Of a DNA stretch of 64,000 nt, positions 8,194-17,033 are shown piece by piece. The notes under the pieces are model-generated. The model saw only the letters and a program-made list of their open reading frames with translations. It was not told where the DNA came from and did no database searches. Within the stretch, counting starts at the first letter, position 1, and each line of letters begins with the position of its first letter. Location: NCBI RefSeq assembly GCF_038397785.1, contig NZ_CP151642.1, forward strand, positions 496,001-560,000. The letters are read 5' to 3'. A program made the translations under genes and the position numbers. This stretch comes from Salinibacterium sp. TMP30. Its GTDB lineage: Bacteria > Actinomycetota > Actinomycetes > Actinomycetales > Microbacteriaceae.

Positions 8194-9458
8194 GCACGCT
8201 GAGTGAGCGGAGAGAACTATCGCCAGTCGGCGGTAGCCGGTTGGCTGCCTGGCCGCTGATTGTTCTGCTCAGCGCACACGGACTTTCATTGGTGGGGAAC
8301 GCGGTAACGGTGATCGTTGTGCCTCTCTATGTACTTCAACTCACAGGCTCGGTAGCCGCGACCGGAGTGGCCGGAGCCTTCGCAACAGTGCCAATGATTA
8401 TCGGTGGTGCACTTGGCGGTGTGCTCGTCGACCGATTCGGCTTTCGGCGGGCAGCAGTCGTCGCCGATGTCGCGAGCGGGGTAACAGTGCTTGCGATACC
8501 GCTGTTGGCCCTCACCATCGGTATGTCTTTCAGCGTCTTGCTGCTTCTTGTCTTCCTCAGCGGGCTTCTCGACACTCCAGGGCGCACGGCGAAAGAGGCG
8601 CTGGTGCCCGACTTAGCTGCTAAGGGCGACGTGCAATTGACGCGCGCGACCGCAGCAAGCTCAGCGATTTCGCGCTCCGCGATGCTCATCGGTGCCTCTC
8701 TTGCTTCCGTTCTGCTGGTTTCCATTGGTGCTCTGAACTCTCTGTTCGCGGATGCTGTCACCTTCGCCGTCTCTGCTGTACTGATCGGTGTTGTATTGCC
8801 ACGCTCAGCGACGTCGGAAACGACGGCACCGGAAGGGATGCCGCCGGCAAGCGTGTGGGCGGAGTTCGTGGAGGGTGTCCGGTATGCGGCTCGAACCCCG
8901 ATCATCCGGAGCGTTGTCATTCTTGTTGTAGTGACGAACCTGATAGACGCCGCCGGATTCTTGGTTCTGTTCCCTGTCTTTACGCGCACGGTTACGCAAG
9001 ACGGTTCGCTGTTCGGGCTCGTTATGGGGTGTTTCGCCGGTGGTGCTGTGGTTGGTGCCGTTACGTTCGCCAAAGTCGGGCATCGACTGCCGCGGAGAGC
9101 GCTGCTGATTGGCGGCTTTCTCATCGCCGGACCAGTACCATACCTAGCGATGTTCGCGATGGTGTCGCCAGCAACCCTACTGATGGCGATGGCAGTCGCA
9201 GGCCTTGCTGCCGGAGCGATCAATCCGCTACTAACCTCGACTCTTTACAAGTTGGTTCCGCGTGAGCTGCGTGCACGAGTGTTGGGAGTGCTCACCACAG
9301 GGGTTACGGCGGGGATGCCGCTAGGTAGCCTTCTCGCGGGCTCTGCGGTCGAGCTTTGGGGGCTGGCACCAGTTCTGTTGAGTGCCGCCGCCGTTTACGG
9401 AGTTTTCGCCCTGAGCCCACTTTTCGGCAAATCGTGGTTGGCGCTTAAGCGGGCGTAG
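8190..9458 (+). CDS. MFS transporter, co-transcribed with the ArsR regulator
   Basis: A 422-residue membrane protein of the major facilitator superfamily with about 12 hydrophobic segments. It has the loop 2-3 signature GGVLVDRFGFRR and resembles the DHA3-type drug efflux pumps that often follow HTH_20 regulators. The GTG start overlaps the regulator stop (GTGA), which implies translational coupling. Export of a toxic compound, de-repressed through the upstream regulator, is the likely role; the substrate is unknown. Confidence 0.85.
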   Translation: MSTLSERRELSPVGGSRLAAWPLIVLLSAHGLSLVGNAVTVIVVPLYVLQLTGSVAATGVAGAFATVPMIIGGALGGVLVDRFGFRRAAVVADVASGVTVLAIPLLALTIGMSFSVLLLLVFLSGLLDTPGRTAKEALVPDLAAKGDVQLTRATAASSAISRSAMLIGASLASVLLVSIGALNSLFADAVTFAVSAVLIGVVLPRSATSETTAPEGMPPASVWAEFVEGVRYAARTPIIRSVVILVVVTNLIDAAGFLVLFPVFTRTVTQDGSLFGLVMGCFAGGAVVGAVTFAKVGHRLPRRALLIGGFLIAGPVPYLAMFAMVSPATLLMAMAVAGLAAGAINPLLTSTLYKLVPRELRARVLGVLTTGVTAGMPLGSLLAGSAVELWGLAPVLLSAAAVYGVFALSPLFGKSWLALKRA

Positions 9459-9508
9459 GCTGGGTTAGTCCTCGGGGTTGCGGGCACTCTCTTTTTGTCG
9501 CGCCCACT

Positions 9509-10765
9509 ATGGGCAATCTCCTAGCAAGGATTCGTTTGACTACCGTCGTTCATCCTGGTGACTCGCTATCTGCACGCCAGCGTCTCGTCTATGTCCTCGT
9601 GCTGGGCGCATTGACCGCGCTTGGCCCTTTCACCGTTGACCTCTATCTTCCTGCCTTCCCGCTCATCGAGGCTGACCTGCAGACCACCGCTGCCGTGGTC
9701 CAGCTCACTCTCACAGCAACGACGCTGGGGTTCGCGCTTGGCCAGCTCATTGTCGGTCCGCTGAGTGACCGTTTAGGCCGACGACTTCCACTTATTGTGG
9801 CAACCAGCGTGCATTTAGTGGCGAGCCTCGGAGTAGCACTCGCGGGCAACATTGAGTTGCTGTTCGTCTTTCGGCTGGTGCAGGGGATGGGTGCTGCGGC
9901 AGGTGCTGTAGTAGCGATGGCTGTTGTGCGTGACCTCTTCGGAGGATTGCCGCTCGTGCGGATGCTGTCTAGGCTCGCGCTCGTTCAGGGTCTCGCACCG
10001 ATCTTGGCTCCGCTTATCGGTTCGCAGTTACTGCTGATCACCCCCTGGCGCGGAATGTTTGTATTCTTGGCGATCTATGGCGCCCTCGTGCTCCTAGCCG
10101 CCTGGTTCTTTATCGTCGAAACCCTGCCGCCGTCTCGCCGTCGGGATCTCGGTCACGCCACCGCACGGGATCGCTACAAAGCTCTCTTCACCGACCGAGT
10201 GTTCGTGGGCACAGCCATCATCGCTGGTATGACCTTTTCCGGGCTCTTCGCGTATCTCTCGTCTTCTCCCTTCCTTCTGCAGAACGTTTACGGTCTCGAT
10301 CCGCAAGCTTTTGGGCTCGTGTTCGCTGCCAACTCGATCGGCATTGTGGTCGGTGTGCAAACAAGTGCATTCCTGATGCGCTATATCGGGCCACAGTGGA
10401 TCCTCGCGGGCGCCGGTATCGGGTTGCTCCTCTCGGCATCCGCGATCGTGTACTTGAATGTTGTGAACGGTGATCTGTTCGCCGTGCTCATACCGCTCTT
10501 CCTGTTCGTTATGTTCTGTGGCTTCTCGTTCCCTTGCACGCAAGTTCTCGCGCTGGCAAATCACGGGGGAGAAGCAGCAACCGCGGCATCCGTCTTGGGA
10601 GCCGTGAACTTCGGTCTTGCCGGTCTCACCTCGCCCATTGTCGGAGCATTTGGCATCACGAACGCGATTCCGATGGGAATAGTGATGGGGTGCACGGCGA
10701 CGGTCTCGATTATCGTGATGTGGGTCGTGGTGCGCCCACGCTCGGTGCCCGCTCTCTCGCGCTAA
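9509..10765 (+). CDS. Bcr/CflA-family MFS drug transporter
   Basis: A 418-residue, 12-helix transporter with MFS motif A (GPLSDRLGRRLPL). The N-terminal TVDLYLPAFPLIEADLQTT is characteristic of the Bcr/CflA group of drug:proton antiporters. ATG 9509 has no clear ribosome binding site. TTG 9536, preceded by AAGGA (9526-9530), is an attractive alternative start that removes nine residues. The gene stands alone between the MFS gene and the PAP2 gene on the same strand. Confidence 0.85.
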   Translation: MGNLLARIRLTTVVHPGDSLSARQRLVYVLVLGALTALGPFTVDLYLPAFPLIEADLQTTAAVVQLTLTATTLGFALGQLIVGPLSDRLGRRLPLIVATSVHLVASLGVALAGNIELLFVFRLVQGMGAAAGAVVAMAVVRDLFGGLPLVRMLSRLALVQGLAPILAPLIGSQLLLITPWRGMFVFLAIYGALVLLAAWFFIVETLPPSRRRDLGHATARDRYKALFTDRVFVGTAIIAGMTFSGLFAYLSSSPFLLQNVYGLDPQAFGLVFAANSIGIVVGVQTSAFLMRYIGPQWILAGAGIGLLLSASAIVYLNVVNGDLFAVLIPLFLFVMFCGFSFPCTQVLALANHGGEAATAASVLGAVNFGLAGLTSPIVGAFGITNAIPMGIVMGCTATVSIIVMWVVVRPRSVPALSR

Positions 10766-10859
10766 GACAGCACTGCCCAGCACGATCTGACGGACGCGCG
10801 GGCCCGATGTGATCCTTCTGTATCGGTAATTCTTGAGGTTTGCGCGCTATCGTGAAGGC

Positions 10860-11501
10860 GTGGATCAACAGCTCTCTCACGCTAATGCTCGTCGTGTCAC
10901 CGCGTTCTGGCCGCTAATAAGCGGCGTGGGAGCGTTGACCCTTGCCGTTCTTCTCGGGGTGCTGATCGCGACTCGCACCAGCCCAATAAGCCTCGATCAG
11001 CTTGTGCTCGACGAATTTCTTGAGAATCGTGCTGACCTCTTTACTGTGCCAGCGCTTGTAATGAATTTCATTGGCGGTGGATGGTTTGGCGTGTTTGTCG
11101 TGCCTTTGGGTGGCGCGCTTGCTTTCTTCATTGCCAAGCGACGATGGGCGGCGCTGTATTTCATTGCGGCATCCGCGCTCAGCGCTGGAGTTGTTCAGTT
11201 ACTCAAGACAACCTTCGGACGCGCGCGCCCCTCTGAGATTCTGGTGACAGCCGATCTTGGCTCATTCCCGTCGGGGCATGTGGCGAATTCTGCGACGCTT
11301 GCGGTTGTTTTGATCATCCTGTTGCAGCGCCGTTGGGTATGGATTGCTGGCGTTATCTACACCATTTTGATGGTTCTGAGCCGCACCTATCTGGGTGCAC
11401 ATTGGCTCAGCGACACAATCGGCGGTGCATTAATCGGTGTTGGTGTCGCGGTGATTCTGTGGGCGCCGTTCGCACGAAAGATCTCCGCCGAAAGTGGCTG
11501 A
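10860..11501 (+). CDS. PAP2-family membrane phosphatase
   Basis: A 213-residue integral membrane lipid phosphatase, acting on phosphatidic acid, undecaprenyl diphosphate or similar lipids at the outer membrane face. All three motifs of the family are present: K-x6-RP (KTTFGRARP), PSGH and SR-x5-H-x3-D (SRTYLGAHWLSD). GTG 10860 is preferred because TATCGT (10848-10853) lies exactly six bases upstream, as in other genes of this window. A longer reading from TTG 10833 is possible. The true substrate cannot be told from sequence. Confidence 0.85.
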   Translation: MDQQLSHANARRVTAFWPLISGVGALTLAVLLGVLIATRTSPISLDQLVLDEFLENRADLFTVPALVMNFIGGGWFGVFVVPLGGALAFFIAKRRWAALYFIAASALSAGVVQLLKTTFGRARPSEILVTADLGSFPSGHVANSATLAVVLIILLQRRWVWIAGVIYTILMVLSRTYLGAHWLSDTIGGALIGVGVAVILWAPFARKISAESG

Positions 11502-11587
11502 AAGCAACCAGGAGTTTGGTCAACCGCAGGCGAAAATCGTGGCCTAAACGAGTGCTTGGGGGTCACCACTACATAGGCTCCAGACGC

Positions 11588-12378
11588 ATGACGGATGCCG
11601 CCGCGTAACTAGAAGCAGCCAAGAAGGCCCTAGCCGAAGCTCAGGCTGCGCTCACGGCCGCCGAAGCAGCATCAGTGGATGCCACAACTGCTACGTCGAA
11701 CCCGGCGGCACCTAACCCAGCGGTACCCAACCCGGCGGCGAAGTCAGCGACGGTAGACGGCCCGCTCAACGACGCTGAAGTGGCCGCAGTTCGCGCTGGG
11801 TACGCCGTTGAGGGAGACGTTCTCGAGATGGGTGCACTCGTCAACGGTGGAGTGCTCGCTGACGTACCTGTTCGCATCCCGGTCGCGATGCTTAACCGTC
11901 ACGGTCTGGTTGCTGGCGCAACGGGAACGGGTGTTCCGATTCGTGCGACGGTATCGAGCTTTGGCCCGCTGCTGCTCTCAAAGGTGTTGGGCCTCAATGA
12001 CACTCAGGAGTCAAGCCTAGGGTTGATCTTCCACTACGCAGACCAGGAGAGGTTGCCGCTTGCCGACCTCTTCAATGACCTCCCCGAGCCCCGCTAACGG
12101 CGACGTATGGCATCGCCGTCGTTCGTGAGTCTGCTCGAGAAATTTTGGCCGTAAAGCTGAATGCCGCAGCGGAAGCGGATGCTGCTGTCGAGGCTGCAAA
12201 CGAGGCGGAGAGGGCGGCGAAAGCCACCGCGAAAGAGCGAGCAAAGGTGCAGGCTGAGTATGACCGTGTGCTCCGGGACTTGAACAAAAAGCCCACGGCG
12301 AAGACGTCGACGCGCGCTACCGCCCGCACATCGACGCGCACGCCGCCGAATGTTTTTGGTGACGTGTTGGGTTCATGA
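11588..12378 (+). pseudogene. Remnant of a HerA-like ATPase gene (DUF853 type)
   Basis: Pieces of one large gene are left. ATG 11588 reads six codons (MTDAAA) to TAA, then continues LEAAKKALAEAQAAL. The frame from 11609 to 12097 keeps the family N-terminus (GDVLEMGALVNGGVLADVPVRIP, then NRHGLVAGATGTG). It jumps straight from the P-loop to VPIRATVSSFGPLLLSKVLGL, which in intact proteins lies some 50 residues further on. A second deletion joins LADLFNDLPEPR to the C-terminal end, readable in another frame (12106-12378: YGIAVVRESAREIL). Intact relatives are about 500-600 residues. At least one stop, two deletions and a frame change show that it is dead. Homology is recalled from the family, not searched. 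Confidence 0.8.
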
Positions 12379-12715
12379 ACTGGACAAACGGTGGTTCGTG
12401 AGGTTCTGCGCGGAATTTTCTCCACGTTCAAGCGACGCTAGCGCTCACGACAATCCGGATGCCGATCTGCGCGGAATGGTGGGCGATTTTTGGCCCAAAA
12501 TCCTTGCATTTCCGCGGTTTTGGGCGGCACAACCATGACGTAACCCTCGTGGCTGTGCGTCAACTCCTGCAGGCTGTTGCCAAATCGTGATCATCCAATT
12601 TCGCGAAAAATGGTTGCGTTCACTTGTCAAACCCAAGGCGGAGGAAGTTTACTGGGCTACGTCCGATTCACTTCTTGAACGGAACAGCACTCACTTTCCA
12701 ATGGAGGAACACAGA
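12379..12715 (+). other. Non-coding stretch before the sugar ABC operon
   Basis: No gene is supported here. The left part is probably further debris from the HerA-like pseudogene. A possible promoter is TTGTCA (12624-12629) with TTTACT (12648-12653), spacing 18, which would start the ABC operon. Short inverted repeats (gctagcgc near 12436) are present, but no clear catabolite operator can be named. Confidence 0.4.
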
Positions 12716-13987
12716 ATGCGTAAGCCACTTTCCATTATCGCAGGGGCGGTGGCCTTAGGCCTCGTTCTGGCGGGCTGCTCAAGCACCCCAAGCTCCGACC
12801 CCGAAAATGCTAACCAGGTTGAGGTATTCACCTGGTGGGCATCAGGATCCGAAAAGGTCGGACTCGACGCTCTCGTCAAGGTTTTCCAAGAGCAGAACCC
12901 CGATGACGAGTTCATCAACGCGTCTGTGGCTGGCGGCGCCGGTTCGAACGCGAAGGCCGCGTTGGCGTCACGCCTCGAAGCCGACAACCCGCCCGACACG
13001 TTCCAGGCACACGCCGGAGCAGAGCTCACGGACTACATCAACGCCGGTCAACTTCAAGACCTCAGCTCGTTCTACCAAGAGAACGGGCTTTCCGACGTCT
13101 TCCCCGCGAGCCTCCTTGAGCGCCTCACCGTTGACGGCGCAATCTACTCCGTGCCCAGCAACATCCACCGTGCAAACGTCGTCTGGGCCAACACCCAGGT
13201 ACTGAAGGATGCCGGCATCGACCCGATGGCAGCACCCGCCGACATCGACGCCTGGATCTCAGATCTCAAGAAGCTCAAGGACGCAGGCGTAGAGACCCCG
13301 CTCGCACTCGGAACCGAGTGGACCCAGATGCAGCTCTTCGAAAACGTTCTCATTGCAGACCTCGGTGCCGAAGGCTACTCGGGACTGTGGACCGGCGACA
13401 CCGCGTGGGACGGCGCAGGCGTTGAAACCGCTATCGCCCACTATGGCGAACTTCTTGACTACACGAATAGCGACTTCGCCGGACTTGACTGGGATGCCGC
13501 AACACAGATCGTTCTTGACGGCAACGCCGGCTATAACGTTATGGGTGACTGGGCCGAGTCTGCATTCCAGCAGGCTGGTTGGACCTACGACAACGAGTAC
13601 ACCACCTGGGCAACACCAGGAACCGACGGAGTTTTCGACTTCCTCGCTGACTCGTTCACCCTCCCCGTTGGTGCTCCCCACGAGCAGGCCGCAACCAACT
13701 GGTTGAGGACTATCAGCTCGGCAGAGGGCCAGAAGGCATTCAACCTCGCCAAGGGTTCGATCCCTGCACGCACCGACACGGTTGCCGCTGACTACCCCGC
13801 ATACCAGCAGACCGCGATCAAGTCATTCGGCGAAGACACCGTTGTGAGTTCACTCGCCCACGGTGCAGCCGCGAGCATCGCATGGTCGGGAGACATCTCC
13901 TCGGCCATCGGTAAGTTCGGTGCCGACCGCGATGCAGCTTCGTTGCTTTCCGGGCTCGTCGCTGCTTCTGACAAGGCTCAGGGCTAA
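12716..13987 (+). CDS. Sugar ABC transporter substrate-binding lipoprotein
   Basis: A 423-residue extracellular solute-binding protein (family 1). The lipoprotein signal ends in LAGC, so the mature protein is lipid-anchored outside the membrane. The mature domain begins VEVFTWWASGSEKVGLDALVKVFQEQNP, typical of carbohydrate binders, and includes the YNVMGDWAESAFQQAGW segment found in glucose/mannose-type binding proteins. ATG 12716 is chosen for its GGAGG eight bases upstream and because it places the signal peptide correctly. Two permease genes follow on the same strand. The exact sugar is unknown. Confidence 0.92.
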   Translation: MRKPLSIIAGAVALGLVLAGCSSTPSSDPENANQVEVFTWWASGSEKVGLDALVKVFQEQNPDDEFINASVAGGAGSNAKAALASRLEADNPPDTFQAHAGAELTDYINAGQLQDLSSFYQENGLSDVFPASLLERLTVDGAIYSVPSNIHRANVVWANTQVLKDAGIDPMAAPADIDAWISDLKKLKDAGVETPLALGTEWTQMQLFENVLIADLGAEGYSGLWTGDTAWDGAGVETAIAHYGELLDYTNSDFAGLDWDAATQIVLDGNAGYNVMGDWAESAFQQAGWTYDNEYTTWATPGTDGVFDFLADSFTLPVGAPHEQAATNWLRTISSAEGQKAFNLAKGSIPARTDTVAADYPAYQQTAIKSFGEDTVVSSLAHGAAASIAWSGDISSAIGKFGADRDAASLLSGLVAASDKAQG

Positions 13988-14004
13988 CTAGCACTACGAG
14001 AGCT

Positions 14005-14036
14005 AGCGGGTGGGGGCAGTAATGCCCCCACCCGCT
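14005..14036 (+). terminator. Perfect hairpin between binding protein and permease genes
   Basis: A 14-bp perfect stem (agcgggtgggggca with its complement) has a four-base gtaa loop. No T run follows. In sugar ABC operons such intercistronic hairpins stabilise the upstream binding-protein mRNA or partly end transcription, giving more binding protein than permease. That function is inferred here. Confidence 0.75.
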
Positions 14037-14061
14037 ACCGTGCACACCGAGGAGCTCGCGC

Positions 14062-14952
14062 GTGAAAAAAGGGTACAAAAACTGGGGGCCACCGCTCCTC
14101 TTGGTATCCCCGACGATCATCGTCATCGGGATATTCGTCTATGGCTTGATCGGCGCAAACGTCGCGGTCTCGTTCAGTAATCGGAACAGTCTGGTTCCGG
14201 CAACCGAGTTCGTTGGACTCGACAACTACTTCGCTCTCTTTGCCGAAGAGCGCTTCATTCATTCGCTGCAGAATCTCGGTGTTTTCACCGTGTTCTTCAT
14301 CGCAGGAACAATGATTTTTGGCTTCCTATGGGCATGGATGCTCGACAAGGGCGTCACCGCTGAGGGTGTCTTCCGCTCGGTGTTCTTGTTCCCGATGGCG
14401 ATCTCGTTCGTGGCATCCGGTGTTGTGTGGCGCTGGTTGCTCAATAGCGCTGAGGGTGATCGTGCATCCGGATTGAACCGGATCTTTGAGAACCTCGGGC
14501 TCGGTTTTCTTCAGAACTCTTGGTGGAATGAGCCAGGTTGGGGCATGGCAGCAATCGCACTTCCCGCGATCTGGCAGCTGGCCGGCTATGTGATGGCACT
14601 CTTCCTCTCGGGGTTCCGTGGCATTCCTGAAGAGCTGCGTGAAGCCGCTCGCATGGATGGCGCAACCGAGTGGAAGCTCTACCGTTACGTGATCTTCCCC
14701 CAGTTGAGCCCCGTCGCACTTTCCGCCCTCATTATCGTCGGGCACATGTCGCTGAAGGTATTTGACCTGATCATGGCGATCACGAAATCGATCTACCAGA
14801 CCGAGGTGCCCGCAACCTATTTGTGGGTTGCCCTCACCGCCAATGACTACGCAAAGTCAGCAACGATTGCGACAATTCTGTTGCTGTTCGTCGCCGTGCT
14901 GATCGTGCCCTACTTGGTCTACACGGCCCGTGCAGAGAGGAAGCAGCGATGA
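14062..14952 (+). CDS. Sugar ABC transporter permease (MalF-type)
   Basis: A 296-residue inner-membrane permease with about six helices. The cytoplasmic EAA loop reads EELREAARMDGATEWKLYRYVIFPQL, which contacts the ATPase subunit. A GAGGAG ribosome binding site precedes GTG 14062. It overlaps the next permease by four bases (ATGA), so the two are probably translated together as a heterodimer. Confidence 0.93.
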   Translation: MKKGYKNWGPPLLLVSPTIIVIGIFVYGLIGANVAVSFSNRNSLVPATEFVGLDNYFALFAEERFIHSLQNLGVFTVFFIAGTMIFGFLWAWMLDKGVTAEGVFRSVFLFPMAISFVASGVVWRWLLNSAEGDRASGLNRIFENLGLGFLQNSWWNEPGWGMAAIALPAIWQLAGYVMALFLSGFRGIPEELREAARMDGATEWKLYRYVIFPQLSPVALSALIIVGHMSLKVFDLIMAITKSIYQTEVPATYLWVALTANDYAKSATIATILLLFVAVLIVPYLVYTARAERKQR

Positions 14953-15881
14953 GCGTTGGCACTGGACTCGGAAAAAGGCCGAGAACCTCAGCCCAGCCGG
15001 AGATGCCAGGGCAGTCAGAACTCCGCAACCGCAAACGAATGAGTCGCACCGTAAAGTACGTGTTCCTCATACTGTTCCTCGTCATCGTGCTCATGCCCGT
15101 GTACGTACTCATCGTCACGAGCCTGAAGCCACCACAGGATGTCAACCCGGCAACCTCATGGGGCTTACCCGTTCGGTGGCCCTGGGAGCCCGCGCTCGAG
15201 GGCGGACCCACCGGTTTCGACAACTGGGCGCTCGCCTGGAATGCGCTTTCGGCATCCATCGGTCGCACCTTCTTGTTGGCGATTCCCGCAGCGCTGATCT
15301 CGTCGTTCCTGGGGGCGATGAACGGTTTTGTGCTGGCACGCTGGCGATTCCCGTACGCAGACATCGTGTTCACCGTCATCCTGTTCGGAATGTTCATTCC
15401 TTACCAGGCGATCATGACGCCGCTGGTGCAGATGAAGACGTCCCTTGGTCTGCCGAGTGATATCTCCACGCTGCTGATCGTTCACGTCATTTATGGTCTG
15501 CCGATCTGTACGCTGATCTTCCGCAACTATTACGCGGGCATTCCGCACGAGTTGATGGAAGCGTCGCGGATGGACGGCGCCGGGATGCTGCGCACGTTCG
15601 GCAGCATCGTGTTGCCGCTGTCGCTTCCCGGTTTTGTTGTGACGATCATCTGGCAGTTCACGTCGGCCTGGAACGACTTCTTGTTCGCCCTGTTCCTCTC
15701 GAACCAGAACGACGGACCGGTCTCGCTGTCGCTCAACAATCTGGCTCAGGGCGCCCAGCTCGCTAATTATGGTGCTGCTATGGCTGGCGCGTTGCTTGCG
15801 TCGCTGCCGACACTGATTGTGTACATCGTGCTGGGAAAGTACTTCATCGGCGGGCTCATGAGTGGGTCAGTCAAGAGTTAA
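14949..15881 (+). CDS. Sugar ABC transporter permease (MalG-type)
   Basis: The second permease, 310 residues, with the EAA loop IPHELMEASRMDGAGMLRTFGSIVLPL and about six helices. The N-terminal 35 residues are a charged cytoplasmic extension. It completes a binding protein-permease-permease operon that lacks an ATPase gene. Such importers in actinobacteria usually share one MsiK-like ATPase encoded elsewhere, which is inferred here. Confidence 0.93.
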   Translation: MSVGTGLGKRPRTSAQPEMPGQSELRNRKRMSRTVKYVFLILFLVIVLMPVYVLIVTSLKPPQDVNPATSWGLPVRWPWEPALEGGPTGFDNWALAWNALSASIGRTFLLAIPAALISSFLGAMNGFVLARWRFPYADIVFTVILFGMFIPYQAIMTPLVQMKTSLGLPSDISTLLIVHVIYGLPICTLIFRNYYAGIPHELMEASRMDGAGMLRTFGSIVLPLSLPGFVVTIIWQFTSAWNDFLFALFLSNQNDGPVSLSLNNLAQGAQLANYGAAMAGALLASLPTLIVYIVLGKYFIGGLMSGSVKS

Positions 15882-15898
15882 CCTCCCCGCAGGGCAGG

Positions 15899-15942
15899 TG
15901 CCGCGGAACCGACAATCGTGTAATCGATGTGGGTCCGTGGCA
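15899..15942 (+). terminator. Terminator of the sugar ABC operon
   Basis: Positions 15899-15910 (tgccgcggaacc) pair, with some G-U pairs, with 15931-15942 (gggtccgtggca), and tttgtcgtt follows. It lies between convergent genes, 17 bases after the permease stop, so it may serve both strands. Confidence 0.6.
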
Positions 15943-15949
15943 TTTGTCG

Positions 15950-16606
15950 TTAAGAGGTAAACGTGTTGACGAAGCCGAGCACCAGGATCAGAATGGCGGC
16001 GGTCAGTGCTGTGCCGCCGACAGCAACGAGCACTACCAGTAGGGGGCGGCGCTCGAGAACATACAAAGCGTGCGGATAGTCGTTCCGAAGTTCACCCATC
16101 GAAACAGTCTCGGGAATGCTGTGCACGGGAACATCGAGGGCTGCAACGATGACATTCATGTCTTCGCGGGTCCAGTATTGGCCGCGCATCCGCAGCAAGC
16201 GACGCTTGTTGGCGCCCAAAACAACGAGCTGGGGCCGCGACTCGGAGCCGTCGCTCGTGTACACCTCGGCGAGAAGGATGGATGCCGCGTCAGCTTTGTC
16301 AAACGTGCTCAACTGGCCAAAGAACCCGCGCTCGGTTACGAGGGACGAGTCGGGGCCGATCCAGATTGCACTGCGAAAGTAGCCAACAGCGCCCGCGCAG
16401 GCGAGCAAGATGGCGGCAAGCTGAGCCACGACGACGGCAAGCCAGTGGCCGTCAGGCAACACGATCACATACAGCACGCCGAAGACGGGGCCGATAAACG
16501 CGAGTGCTGCGAGAATTCCTCGATTGAGCAGCGCTCGGGGCAGCAGAAGGCGGGGACGGGGTGCATCTGTTTGGACCGGATCGCGGCTGACTCTGTCATC
16601 CTGCAA
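15950..16606 (-). CDS. Membrane protein of unknown function
   Basis: A 218-residue protein with two adjacent membrane segments near residues 30-85, a soluble middle domain of about 90 residues (FRSAIWIGPDSSLVTERGFFGQ..) and one C-terminal helix (about 190-215). The middle domain has the look of a small bacterial PH-like fold, but I do not recognise the family with confidence. The start is TTG 16606, supported by AAGGGA six bases upstream. It is convergent with the sugar ABC operon and co-oriented with tRNA-Ser behind it. Confidence 0.7.
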   Translation of the reverse strand: MQDDRVSRDPVQTDAPRPRLLLPRALLNRGILAALAFIGPVFGVLYVIVLPDGHWLAVVVAQLAAILLACAGAVGYFRSAIWIGPDSSLVTERGFFGQLSTFDKADAASILLAEVYTSDGSESRPQLVVLGANKRRLLRMRGQYWTREDMNVIVAALDVPVHSIPETVSMGELRNDYPHALYVLERRPLLVVLVAVGGTALTAAILILVLGFVNTFTS

Positions 16607-16651
16607 TTGCAGTCCCTTCGTCGGACCGCAAGCGGCATCAGTCTTGAGGAG

Positions 16652-16736
16652 CGGAGAATGGGGGATTCGAACCCCCGAGGGCTTGCACCCAACACGCTTT
16701 CCAAGCGTGCGCCATAGGCCACTAGGCGAATTCTCC
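16652..16736 (-). tRNA. tRNA-Ser(GGA)
   Basis: The 85-base minus-strand sequence folds as a class II tRNA: acceptor GGAGAAT/ATTCTCC, anticodon loop CTTGGAAAG with GGA, an extended variable arm, and a T loop GGTTCGAATCC. The discriminator is G; CCA is not encoded. Confidence 0.95.
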
Positions 16737-16882
16737 TGGCGAATCGAACACGCACAAGCGCAAACGACCTCAAGTGATCATAACGGCGCGGGCGGTTCAG
16801 CGGTAATCGACGGCGCGTGGCGACCAGATTAGTGAGGCACTGCTGGGGCGCGAGTGGCCACAGATTTGGGTAGACTGGTTTC

Positions 16883-16970
16883 GGCTCCTCGCGTGGCGCC
16901 ATCCAGGCCAATTCCCCCAGGACGGAAACGTAGCAAGGGTAACCGGGCTCTGGCGGGTGCGCGAGGGGTC
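16883..16970 (+). ncRNA. ffs: Signal recognition particle RNA, small bacterial type
   Basis: Positions 16883-16893 (ggctcctcgcg) pair with 16960-16970. The inner part contains the universally conserved SRP54-binding core (CAGGACGGAAACGTAGCA and AAGGGTAACC). The T-rich tail ttttcttt follows at once. The RNA joins Ffh to target membrane proteins co-translationally. The position between tRNA-Ser and pta, on the opposite strand from the tRNA, is unremarkable. Confidence 0.93.
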
Positions 16971-17033
16971 TTTTCTTTGTAGAGGTACGTTGGTTGGCCG
17001 GCCGGATCCATGTTCGGCGCGTAGGCTGAATCT

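Noticed and set aside
8336-9223. Minus-strand frame of 295 codons inside the MFS gene
   Set aside because: Thr/Ser/Arg-rich antisense of membrane-helix codons; the MFS gene on the plus strand is fully convincing.
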